Position numbers and translations under genes: made by a program
The notes under the pieces: generated by a model
Databases searched by the model: none
Seen by the model: only the letters and a program-made list of their open reading frames with translations
What the model was told of the DNA's origin: nothing
Part shown: piece by piece, positions 1-5,991 of the stretch
Numbering within the stretch: the stretch's first letter is position 1
Layout: each line of letters starts with the position of its first letter
Source: an uncultured Eubacteriales bacterium
GTDB taxonomy: Bacteria > Bacillota > Clostridia > Oscillospirales > CAG-272
Assembly (NCBI GenBank): GCA_902462015.1
Contig: CABPZV010000054.1
Span: forward strand, 1-11,545
Length of the DNA: 11,545 nucleotides
Reading direction: 5' to 3'

Positions 1-53
1 CAGAAGAAGTCGCAAGAATCCGCGGTATCTCTGTTGAAGCGCTTAAGAAATAA
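1..53 (+). CDS. rpsE: 30S ribosomal protein S5, C-terminal end (partial)
   Basis: Only the last 16 codons and the TAA stop are present, read in frame from base 3. The peptide EEVARIRGISVEALKK is the kind of C-terminal helix found in bacterial S5, a small-subunit protein near the mRNA entry and decoding region. Its place directly before rpmD matches the universal spc operon order rpsE-rpmD-rplO-secY. The stop is 12 bases before the rpmD start, and the rpmD ribosome binding site lies in that gap. The 5' part of the gene lies outside the window. Confidence 0.9.
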   Translation, partial: EEVARIRGISVEALKK

Positions 54-65
54 GGAGGAGCCGAA

Positions 66-248
66 ATGAGTAAAGTAAAAATAACACTCGCAAAGAGCCT
101 CATCGGTGCAAAGCCTAATCAGAAGCTTACTGCTGAGTCTCTCGGTCTTCGTAAGATTGGCGACAGTATTGTTCACGAGTCAGGAAGCGTTATTGACGGC
201 AAAATCGTAAAAATAGCCCACCTTGTTAAAGTAGAGGCTGCCGAGTAA
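66..248 (+). CDS. rpmD: 50S ribosomal protein L30
   Basis: This 60-residue protein is a normal-length bacterial L30, a small large-subunit protein. The opening VKITLAKSLIGAKPNQKLTAE and the later LGLRKIGDSIVHE and GKIVKIAHLVKV segments match the family's short alpha-beta fold. A strong AAGGAGGAG site at about 52-60 lies 5 bases before the ATG. The gene sits between rpsE and rplO, as in other bacterial spc operons. It is followed by an unusually long 134-base gap before the likely rplO start. Confidence 0.96.
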   Translation: MSKVKITLAKSLIGAKPNQKLTAESLGLRKIGDSIVHESGSVIDGKIVKIAHLVKVEAAE

Positions 249-284
249 TATATTCGGAAACTTGTTCTAAAAAATAAGGAGAGA

Positions 285-312
285 TTATTCGGGGGCATCA
301 GGCCTCGAATAA
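285..312 (+). other. Hairpin in the rpmD-rplO spacer
   Basis: Bases 285-294 (TTATTCGGGG) can pair with 303-312 (CCTCGAATAA), giving a 10-bp stem with one G-U pair and an 8-base loop. No T-run follows, so this is not an intrinsic terminator. A strong AAGGAG (276-281) sits just upstream, and the likely L15 start codon is about 70 bases downstream. An earlier TATTCGG copy at 251-257 could compete for the same 3' arm. A control or mRNA-processing element is plausible but inferred. Confidence 0.5.
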
Positions 313-382
313 CGAGCAGGATTTTCCTTTGAGATTTAACGTAACTGTTCGTACTCCGATAAAGAAAGGAATGTTCATACAG

Positions 383-823
383 ATGAAACTCCATGAACTT
401 TCACCTGCGGAAGGCTCAGTAAAAGCTTCCTTCCGCGTAGGAAGAGGTCCCGGTTCCGGCAATGGAAAAACCTCTGGAAAAGGTCATAAAGGTCAGAATG
501 CGCGTTCGGGCGGCGGCGTACGTCCTGGTTTTGAAGGCGGACAAATTCCGCTTTACAGAAGACTTCCGAAAAGGGGCTTCAAGAACCGTTTTGCAGTGAA
601 CTATGCAATTGCCAATGTTGCGCAGCTCAACGTTTTTGAAGACGGTGAGGTTGTAGATATGGCGGCGCTTAAGGCTCGCCGTATTGTAACCAACCCTCTT
701 GACGGCCTAAAGATCCTCGGCAACGGGGAAATTACCAAGAAGCTTACGGTTAAAGCTTCCTGTTTCAGCGCTTCCGCAAAAGAAAAAATAGAGGCCGCAG
801 GCGGAAAGGCTGAGGTGGTATAA
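383..823 (+). CDS. rplO: 50S ribosomal protein L15
   Basis: L15 is a large-subunit protein with a long glycine- and basic-rich N-terminal extension that threads into 23S rRNA. The product is 146 residues, the usual length. It begins MKLHELSPAEGS and carries the hallmark GRGPGSGNGKTSGKGHKGQ stretch, the GFEGGQ-PLYRRLPKRGF motif and a C-terminal SAKEKIEAAGGKAEVV. I chose the ATG at 383 because family members start MKLHEL. An AAAGGA at 365-370 gives a rather long 12-base spacing. The reading frame stays open upstream to at least 287, so a longer form cannot be excluded, but that extension (from ATT 287 or TTG 329) resembles no L15. secY follows after one base. Confidence 0.93.
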   Translation: MKLHELSPAEGSVKASFRVGRGPGSGNGKTSGKGHKGQNARSGGGVRPGFEGGQIPLYRRLPKRGFKNRFAVNYAIANVAQLNVFEDGEVVDMAALKARRIVTNPLDGLKILGNGEITKKLTVKASCFSASAKEKIEAAGGKAEVV

Positions 824-824
824 C

Positions 825-2126
825 GTGTTTAAGACGATAGTCAACGCTTTCAAGATCCCGGATCTTAGAAGAAAAATGTTGTTCGTACTTATGATTATTC
901 TGCTCTACAGACTCGGCGCTGTAATGCCGGTTCCATTTGTAGATGCGAATGTACTTGCGGAGAACTTTTCTGCAAGCAACGGATCCTTTTTTCAGTACCT
1001 GAATATTATGTCAGGCGAGGCGTTCTCGCGTGCGACATTGTTTGCACTGTCTATTCAACCGTATATCACTGCACAGATTGTAATGCAGCTTCTTACTATC
1101 GCAATTCCCGCTCTTGAAAAAATGCAGAAGGAAGGCGAAGAAGGAAGAAAGAAAATAAATACGATTACACGTTATGTAACTGTTGGACTTGGGCTTATAA
1201 CGGCTTACGGTTATTACGCTTATATGAAAGCCAACGATGCAATTGTTTCGTTTACAAATACAGGTTCAAGCGTGCTTGCAGCGTTTGTAATTGTGGCGTG
1301 CTACGCGGCTGGCTCGGCTCTTGTAATGTGGCTTGCCGAGAGGATCAATGAATTCGGTATAGGCAACGGTATTTCACTAATACTTTTTGCGAATATCGTG
1401 TCAAGTGGTCCTACGATCGTTTCTATGCTAATATCTTTCTTCAGAAGCGGTCCGTGGTACATTGTTGCCGCTGAAGCAATAATTTTTATAGCATTGGCCG
1501 TAGTTGTTTTTGTTGTGTTTGTTACAAACAGTGAAAGGCGTATTCCCGTACAGTATGCTAAGAAGGTTGTCGGTCGGAAAATGTACGGAGGTCAGTCCTC
1601 GTTCCTTCCGATTAAGCTTAACATGTCCGGTGTTATGCCTATCATCTTTGCAAGCTCAATTGTATCGCTTCCTACGACAATTGCGATGCTGTTTCCGACG
1701 CCTGAAAAGGGAACCTTCTGGTATGGCTTTTTACAGTTCTTTTCGTATTCATCCTGGTTCTATCCGGTTTTGATGTTTATTTTGATTATTGCATTTGCAT
1801 ATTTTTATGTTGAGATTTCATTCAATCCGGTTGAAATTGCAAATAACCTTCAGAAAAACGGAGGCATGATCAAAGGAATACGTTCCGGAAGACCCACGGT
1901 GGAATACATCAGAAAGGTACGCGGAAGAATTACGCTTATAGGCGCTTTATTTCTCGACATTATTGCTGTATTTCCGCTAATTGTCAATATTTGTACCGGC
2001 AGTTCGCTTGGAAGTATTGCATTCGGCGGTTCATCACTGTTGATTGTGGTCGGTGTTGCGCTTGAAACTGTTACGGAGCTTGAGGCACAGATGACGATGA
2101 GACATTACAAGGGATTCCTTGAATAA
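825..2126 (+). CDS. secY: Preprotein translocase subunit SecY
   Basis: SecY is the pore-forming subunit of the SecYEG channel in the cytoplasmic membrane and passes unfolded preproteins driven by SecA. The 433-residue product has about ten hydrophobic helices. Family hallmarks are the IPDLRRKMLF start (residues 11-20), SIQPYITAQIVMQLL (76-90), ERINEFGIGNGISL (172-185), the basic cytoplasmic loop ERRIPVQYAKK (237-247) and GIRSGRPTVEYI (351-362) near the SecA-contact loop. It uses a GTG start with GAGGTGG at 812-818 inside the end of rplO, six bases upstream. The stop overlaps an ATG at 2126, suggesting translational coupling to adk. Length and motifs are ordinary. Confidence 0.97.
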   Translation: MFKTIVNAFKIPDLRRKMLFVLMIILLYRLGAVMPVPFVDANVLAENFSASNGSFFQYLNIMSGEAFSRATLFALSIQPYITAQIVMQLLTIAIPALEKMQKEGEEGRKKINTITRYVTVGLGLITAYGYYAYMKANDAIVSFTNTGSSVLAAFVIVACYAAGSALVMWLAERINEFGIGNGISLILFANIVSSGPTIVSMLISFFRSGPWYIVAAEAIIFIALAVVVFVVFVTNSERRIPVQYAKKVVGRKMYGGQSSFLPIKLNMSGVMPIIFASSIVSLPTTIAMLFPTPEKGTFWYGFLQFFSYSSWFYPVLMFILIIAFAYFYVEISFNPVEIANNLQKNGGMIKGIRSGRPTVEYIRKVRGRITLIGALFLDIIAVFPLIVNICTGSSLGSIAFGGSSLLIVVGVALETVTELEAQMTMRHYKGFLE

Positions 2127-2152
2127 TGTCGGTAAGGAATGGCACAAAAATT

Positions 2153-2785
2153 ATGAAAATAATATTTTTAGGGGCTCCCGGCGCAGGCAAGGGGACTCAG
2201 GCTGAAATCGTCAGCAAAACATACGGGATTCCGGCAATATCAACCGGAGCGATTATCAGGGAGGCTATTAAGACCGGAACTGATATGGGAAAGGCTGCTA
2301 TGTCTTATACAGAGGCCGGCAAGCTTGTTCCGGATGATGTAGTTATCGGAATAATCAAAGAAAGACTCGCAAAGGATGACTGTTCTAAAGGCTTTATTTT
2401 AGACGGTTTTCCGCGTACCGTTGTTCAGGCGGAAGCGCTTGATAAAATGGGTGTTGAAATTGACCGTGTAATCAGTATCGAGGTTGCCGACAAGGATATT
2501 GTAGAGCGTATGAGCGGACGCAGAGTCTGCCCTGCGTGCGGCGCGTCCTTCCATGTTGAATGGAATAAGCCGAAGCAGGAGGATATTTGCGACAAATGCG
2601 GTGCTGCTCTTGTAGTACGCAAAGATGACGATCCGGCTGTTGTTATTGACAGACTCAAGGTTTATCATGAGCAGACAGAACCCCTTAAAAACTACTATGA
2701 GAAAAAGAATAAGCTCAAGACCGTTATCGGTCAGGTTGAAGTAGCTGATACGACAAAGCTTACTTTAGAAGCTTTGAACGGTTGA
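2153..2785 (+). CDS. adk: Adenylate kinase, zinc-LID type
   Basis: Adenylate kinase catalyses ATP + AMP to 2 ADP in the cytoplasm. From the chosen start the protein has 210 residues. It shows the P-loop GAPGAGKGT (7-15), AMP-site TG (31-32), the DGFPRT motif (84-89) and a long LID with CPAC (126-129) and CDKC (146-149). These four cysteines bind structural zinc in Gram-positive enzymes. The start at 2153 (MKIIFLGAPG) fits the family. An in-frame ATG at 2126 overlapping the secY stop would add nine residues (MSVRNGTKI); neither start has ideally spaced Shine-Dalgarno (AAGGA lies 14 bases before 2153, AAGGGA 11 bases before 2126). Its place between secY and map is standard for Firmicutes. Confidence 0.95.
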   Translation: MKIIFLGAPGAGKGTQAEIVSKTYGIPAISTGAIIREAIKTGTDMGKAAMSYTEAGKLVPDDVVIGIIKERLAKDDCSKGFILDGFPRTVVQAEALDKMGVEIDRVISIEVADKDIVERMSGRRVCPACGASFHVEWNKPKQEDICDKCGAALVVRKDDDPAVVIDRLKVYHEQTEPLKNYYEKKNKLKTVIGQVEVADTTKLTLEALNG

Positions 2786-2814
2786 GCGATGATTTTCTCT
2801 GAGGGAGCGATTTC

Positions 2815-3612
2815 ATGATAACGCTTAAAACCAAAGAACAGATTTCTGTTATGCGGGAGGCCGGCAAAATTACCGGCGAGGCATTACTGTTGGGTGGAGA
2901 GGCTGCCAGGGAAGGAGTCTCTACCTTGCATATAGATACTGTCGTTCGCAGACATATTGAGAAGTATGGCGCCAAGCCTTCATTTCTTGGATATGGAGGA
3001 TTTCCGGGCAGCGCATGTATCAGTATCAACGATGAAGTAATTCACGGAATACCTTCGGGGCAAAGGCTGCTTCAGGAGGGGGACATCGTCAAAATAGATG
3101 TCGGAGCTTTTTATAAAGGCTTTCATGGGGACAGTGCCTGCACATTCGCGGTAGGACATATTTCGGATGAAGCTAAAAAGCTGATTGAGGTAACAAAGAA
3201 TTCATTTTGGCGCGGTATTTCCGCAGCCGGCATTAATGGCGGCAGGATTGGAGACATCGGAGCTGCTGTCGATTCATATGTTACTGAGAACGGTTTTTCA
3301 TCTGTTCGCAGATATGTAGGTCACGGTGTCGGGCATGAGCTTCATGAACAGCCTGATGTACCTAATTACGGACGTCCCGGAAGAGGCCCGAGGCTTCTTA
3401 AAGGCATGACGATTGCAGTGGAGCCGATGGTCTGTACGGGAACATATGAGGTGAAGGAGCAAGCAGACGGCTGGACAGTTAAAACTGCCGACGGAGGACT
3501 TTCTGCTCATTATGAACATTCGATTGCATTTACCGAGGAGGGAATCATGATTCTTACGGCGGTAAATGTGCCGGATTTTGTCCCATACGGTGCAGATCCG
3601 ATTGTACTTTAA
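2815..3612 (+). CDS. map: Methionine aminopeptidase, type I
   Basis: This dinuclear metallopeptidase removes the initiator methionine from nascent proteins. The 265-residue pita-bread protein carries the full ligand set. H77 is in INDEVIHGIP, D95 in VKIDVGAFYKG, D106 in GFHGDSA, H170 in VGHGVGHELHE, E203 in AVEPMV and E234 in HYEHSIAFTEEG. These match the D/D/H/E/E metal ligands and the substrate histidine of E. coli MetAP. GAGGGAG at 2801-2807 lies seven bases before the ATG. The gene follows adk closely and is followed after one base by an ATG of the KOW-protein frame. It has no N-terminal SEC-C zinc extension. Confidence 0.96.
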   Translation: MITLKTKEQISVMREAGKITGEALLLGGEAAREGVSTLHIDTVVRRHIEKYGAKPSFLGYGGFPGSACISINDEVIHGIPSGQRLLQEGDIVKIDVGAFYKGFHGDSACTFAVGHISDEAKKLIEVTKNSFWRGISAAGINGGRIGDIGAAVDSYVTENGFSSVRRYVGHGVGHELHEQPDVPNYGRPGRGPRLLKGMTIAVEPMVCTGTYEVKEQADGWTVKTADGGLSAHYEHSIAFTEEGIMILTAVNVPDFVPYGADPIVL

Positions 3613-3613
3613 T

Positions 3614-3916
3614 ATGACACATATTTGGTATCGTATGAAAGATAATGAAAATACGGCTATGACAGAGAAGCTTGAAAAAGGGTGTTATGTTTTGTCTCTT
3701 TCCGGGCGCGATTCAGGAAGAATACATGTTGTATTGTGCTGCGGGGAAGACGAGTATGCCTATATTGCCGACGGCAGATGCAGAACTGTCTCAAAACCGA
3801 AGAAAAAAAAGCGCAGACATCTGCGGCGGATCGGATTACCGCCTTATCGGGGCGCTTTTACAGATTCGGCTATAGCTGCGGCCGTTAAAGCTGCGGCAGA
3901 TGTTCCCGATCTTTGA
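3614..3916 (+). CDS. KOW-domain RNA-binding protein (L14e/L6e/L27e-like)
   Basis: A 100-residue basic protein from the chosen start. Its core KGCYVLSLSGRDSGRIHVVL, followed by a YIADGRCRTVSKPKKKKRRHL stretch, is a KOW motif with the G-R-D-x-G-R turn and a Lys-rich strand. Small proteins of this kind, distantly like ribosomal L14e, lie between map and infA in many Clostridia. Their exact role is unsettled; ribosome or RNA binding is inferred. The start is uncertain. ATG 3614 lies one base after the map stop (TAA-T-ATG), and ATGs at 3635 and 3659 are alternatives; 3659 (MTEKLEKGCYVLS) best fits the length of relatives. None has a clear Shine-Dalgarno, so reinitiation after map is likely. The C-terminal 20 residues are Ala-rich. 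Confidence 0.8.
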   Translation: MTHIWYRMKDNENTAMTEKLEKGCYVLSLSGRDSGRIHVVLCCGEDEYAYIADGRCRTVSKPKKKKRRHLRRIGLPPYRGAFTDSAIAAAVKAAADVPDL

Positions 3917-3971
3917 CGCTTGAATGTGGATTAGATAAATATTCTGAAACAGCTATTCTAAATTAGAAAGC

Positions 3972-3976
3972 GGAGG
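3972..3976 (+). promoter_or_regulatory. Strong ribosome binding site of infA, deciding a non-ATG start
   Basis: GGAGG at 3972-3976 is seven bases from CTG 3984 and four bases from ATT 3981. It is too far upstream (55 bases) to serve the first in-frame ATG at 4032. This placement is the main evidence that IF-1 starts at CTG or ATT. Confidence 0.8.
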
Positions 3977-3983
3977 GATTATT

Positions 3984-4220
3984 CTGGCAAAGGATGATAT
4001 TCTTGAATTTGAAGGCACTGTAATTGAAGCAATGCCTAATGCAACCTTTAAGGTTCAGCTGCCGAACGGACATATCGTGACAGCACGGATTTCCGGAAAG
4101 CTGAGAATGAATTATATTTGGATACTGCCCGGTGATAAGGTTACGGTAGAGGTCTCTGTATACGATCTCACCAAAGGACGAATTACATGGCGTACCAAGG
4201 CAGAAAGGAATGGTAATTAA
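3984..4220 (+). CDS. infA: Translation initiation factor IF-1 (apparent CTG start)
   Basis: IF-1 is an OB-fold protein that binds the 30S A site during initiation. Read from CTG 3984, the 78-residue product begins (M)AKDDILEFEGTVIEA, as in other IF-1s. It continues MPNATFKVQLPNGHIVTARISGKLRMNYIWILPGDKVTVE and ends YDLTKGRITWRTK plus a short AERNGN tail. The first in-frame ATG (4032) would delete the first beta strand. Codons between the in-frame TGA at 3945 and CTG 3984 include no ATG, GTG or TTG; only ATT (3978, 3981) or CTG could start, and GGAGG is best spaced for CTG. Relatives are about 72 residues. Its neighbours, the KOW gene upstream and rpmJ downstream, are standard. The identity is secure, the start less so. 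Confidence 0.92.
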   Translation: MAKDDILEFEGTVIEAMPNATFKVQLPNGHIVTARISGKLRMNYIWILPGDKVTVEVSVYDLTKGRITWRTKAERNGN

Positions 4221-4221
4221 A

Positions 4222-4335
4222 ATGAAAGTAAAACCTTCCATTAAGAAAATATGTGATAAGTGTAAGATTATCCGCCGCCATGGTAAAATCATGGTTATAT
4301 GCGAAAATCCGAAACACAAACAGAGACAGGGTTGA
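4222..4335 (+). CDS. rpmJ: 50S ribosomal protein L36 (zinc-binding form)
   Basis: L36 is the smallest large-subunit protein. This 37-residue product, MKVKPSIKKICDKCKIIRRHGKIMVICENPKHKQRQG in two overlapping family blocks, has the zinc ribbon C11-x2-C14-x12-C27-x4-H32 and so is the C+ type. The ATG lies one base after the infA stop. An AAAGGA inside the end of infA (4204-4209) is 12 bases upstream, so translational coupling to infA is likely. The position between infA and rpsM is the conserved bacterial arrangement. Confidence 0.95.
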   Translation: MKVKPSIKKICDKCKIIRRHGKIMVICENPKHKQRQG

Positions 4336-4368
4336 TTCCTGTCGGTTTAAAAGGAGTGAATAAAAGAG

Positions 4369-4737
4369 ATGGCACGTATTGCAGGCGTAGATATTCCAAA
4401 TGCAAAGCGCATCGAGATTGCTCTTACCTATATTTACGGTATAGGCCGCAGCACATCGAATAAGATACTTGCAAAGACAGGCATCAATCCCGATACTCGT
4501 GCGCAGGAGCTTACCGAGGAACAGATTGCTAAGCTTCGTGAAGAGATTGAGGCAAATCACAAGGTTGAAGGTGATCTTCGCCGTGATATTGCACTTGATA
4601 TCAAGCGCATGATCGAAATAAACTGCTATCGCGGTATCCGTCACCGTAAGGGACTGCCGGTAAGAGGACAGCGTACCAAGACAAACGCAAGGACAAGAAA
4701 AGGTCCGGCTAAGACGATAGCTAACAAGAAGAAGTAA
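4369..4737 (+). CDS. rpsM: 30S ribosomal protein S13
   Basis: S13 sits in the head of the small subunit and forms bridges to the large subunit and contacts with P-site tRNA. The 122-residue product starts MARIAGVDIPNAKRIEIALTYIYGIG. It contains the conserved CYRGIRHRKGLPVRGQRTKTNARTRKG block and a basic C-terminal tail (TIANKKK), all typical of the family. AAGGAG at about 4351-4356 precedes the ATG by 12 bases. It opens the old alpha-operon group rpsM-rpsK-rpsD-rpoA-rplQ, here continuous with the upstream spc genes with only a 33-base gap after rpmJ. Confidence 0.96.
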   Translation: MARIAGVDIPNAKRIEIALTYIYGIGRSTSNKILAKTGINPDTRAQELTEEQIAKLREEIEANHKVEGDLRRDIALDIKRMIEINCYRGIRHRKGLPVRGQRTKTNARTRKGPAKTIANKKK

Positions 4738-4755
4738 AGGAGTGAATGAGTACAG

Positions 4756-5151
4756 ATGGCAAAGGTAACAAAAAAAGTAATCAAAAAACGCCGCGAAAAA
4801 AAGAATATTGAACGTGGCGCAGCGCATATCAGTGCTACATTCAACAATACAATCGTAACAATTACAGATATTCACGGCAATGCTGTATCGTGGGCGTCTG
4901 CCGGTGAAATGGGCTTTAAAGGTTCGCGTAAGTCTACGCCTTTTGCAGCTCAGAGCGCATCGGAAGCTGCTGCCAAGAAAGCGATTGATCACGGAATGAA
5001 GACTGTTGAGGTTTATGTGAAGGGCCCCGGATCAGGACGTGAGTCTGCGATTCGCGCACTTCAGACTACGGGACTTGAAATCAGTTTAATCAAGGATGTT
5101 ACACCTATTCCGCACAATGGCTGCAGACCCCCGAAAAGAAGACGCGTTTAA
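4756..5151 (+). CDS. rpsK: 30S ribosomal protein S11
   Basis: S11 is a platform protein of the small subunit that contacts 16S rRNA near the mRNA exit and E site. The 131-residue product has the basic N-terminus (KKVIKKRREKKNIERG), the AHISATFNNTIVTITD strand block, GNAVSWASAGEMGFKGSRKSTPFAAQ, GPGSGRESAIRAL and the C-terminal DVTPIPHNGCRPPKRRRV signature. AAAGGAG just after the rpsM stop, about 12 bases upstream, serves as its ribosome binding site. A 113-base spacer with two hairpins separates it from rpsD, wider than most gaps in this operon. Confidence 0.96.
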   Translation: MAKVTKKVIKKRREKKNIERGAAHISATFNNTIVTITDIHGNAVSWASAGEMGFKGSRKSTPFAAQSASEAAAKKAIDHGMKTVEVYVKGPGSGRESAIRALQTTGLEISLIKDVTPIPHNGCRPPKRRRV

Positions 5152-5162
5152 TTGCTTTTTTG

Positions 5163-5205
5163 CATCCAATTATATTTGGATGGTGCAAGGCCGCACAAAT
5201 GCGGC
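5163..5205 (+). other. Tandem hairpins in the rpsK-rpsD spacer
   Basis: The first hairpin pairs CATCCAA (5163-5169) with TTGGATG (5176-5182) around a 6-base loop. Seven bases later, GCCGCA (5190-5195) pairs perfectly with TGCGGC (5200-5205) around a CAAA loop. Neither is followed by a T-run, so they are not standard terminators. They lie about 60-100 bases ahead of rpsD. In several bacteria S4 represses its own operon through a leader RNA, so a control element is possible, but I cannot match these hairpins to a known S4 leader. Confidence 0.5.
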
Positions 5206-5264
5206 TGCGTGATTTATAAATTCGCATGTTTCACAATTGTTGAACAGGAGGAATAGAAACTAAA

Positions 5265-5891
5265 ATGGCAAGATATACAGGACCTGCTTGCAGACTTTGC
5301 CGCAGGGAAGGTAAAAAACTCTTTCTGAAGGGCGACCGCTGCCTTACAGGTAAGTGCGCAATTGACCGCCGTCCTACTGCACCCGGTCAGCACGGCGCTG
5401 CCAGAAAGAAAGAGGGAGAATACGGCATGCAGCTTCGCGAGAAGCAGAGAGCAAAGAGATATTACGGTGTTCAGGAAAAGCAGTTCAAGTCTTATTTTCT
5501 TAAGGCTGACCGCGCTGAAGGCGTTACCGGTGAGAATCTTCTTACATTGCTCGAGCGCCGTTTTGACAATGTAATTTACAGAATGGGATTTGCAGGAAGC
5601 CGCCGTGAATGCCGTCAGCTCGTATTGCACGGACATTTTCTGCTTAACGGGAAGAAGGCCAATATACCGTCGATTATTCTTAAGGCAGGCGATGTCATTA
5701 CACTGAAGGAGGACAGCCGTAAGAGCGCCCGTATTAAAGAGCTGATTGACAGATGCGCTTCCTCTACCTCTCCGAAATGGCTTGAAGTCGACAGAGAGGC
5801 TGTAAAGGCAACGGTTAAAGAGCTTCCTAAGAGAGAAGACGTTGACTTTCCGTTTGAAGAACATCTCATCGTCGAGCTTTATTCTAAATAA
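5265..5891 (+). CDS. rpsD: 30S ribosomal protein S4 (zinc-binding form)
   Basis: S4 is a primary 16S rRNA-binding protein that nucleates small-subunit assembly and is a known translational repressor in other bacteria. The 208-residue product starts MARYTGPACRLCRREG. It has a zinc-finger set C9-x2-C12-x13-C26-x4-C31, the RPTAPGQHG motif and an S4 RNA-binding domain from about 95 to 155 (LLTLLERRFDNVIYRMGFAGSRRECRQLV and the following GHFLLNGKK). It ends in a conserved PFEEHLIVELYSK. AGGAGG at 5246-5251 is 13 bases before the ATG, a little long. The location between rpsK and rpoA is usual in Clostridia, while Bacillus keeps rpsD elsewhere. Confidence 0.96.
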   Translation: MARYTGPACRLCRREGKKLFLKGDRCLTGKCAIDRRPTAPGQHGAARKKEGEYGMQLREKQRAKRYYGVQEKQFKSYFLKADRAEGVTGENLLTLLERRFDNVIYRMGFAGSRRECRQLVLHGHFLLNGKKANIPSIILKAGDVITLKEDSRKSARIKELIDRCASSTSPKWLEVDREAVKATVKELPKREDVDFPFEEHLIVELYSK

Positions 5892-5903
5892 GATTTTCCG
5901 GAT

Positions 5904-5940
5904 GCTTGCGCGAGTGTCTGGAATCTGTCTCGCGTCAAGC
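5904..5940 (+). other. Hairpin in the rpsD-rpoA spacer
   Basis: GCTTG + CGCGAG (5904-5914) pairs with CTCGCG + T + CAAGC (5929-5940), giving an 11-bp GC-rich stem broken by one bulged T (5935), with a 14-base loop. No T-run follows. It sits about 50 bases ahead of the rpoA start and leaves the rpoA ribosome binding site (5979-5984) free. A role in mRNA processing, stability or attenuation is inferred only. Confidence 0.55.
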
Positions 5941-5991
5941 CGATCTCAAGTTTAATTGTTCTGAATGAGAGATAATACAGGAGGGAAAATA

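Noticed and set aside
329..382. Upstream extension of L15 from TTG 329
   Set aside because: The extra residues match no part of L15, TTG 329 has no ribosome binding site, and MKLHELSP at 383 is the family start.
4032..4220. IF-1 starting at ATG 4032 (62 residues)
   Set aside because: It would lose the conserved AKDDILEFEGTVIEA strand, has no Shine-Dalgarno, and the missing part is encoded in frame just upstream behind GGAGG.
4183..4992. 269-residue antisense open frame across rpmJ, rpsM and rpsK
   Set aside because: It lies opposite three certain ribosomal protein genes, is Cys/Phe/Tyr-rich and resembles no family; it is a shadow of their codon use.
5153..5175. Internal promoter TTGCTT...TTATAT before rpsD
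   Set aside because: The spacing between the boxes is only 11 bases, outside the working range.
5214..5864. 216-residue antisense open frame opposite rpsD
   Set aside because: rpsD is certain on the + strand and the antisense product has no recognisable motif.
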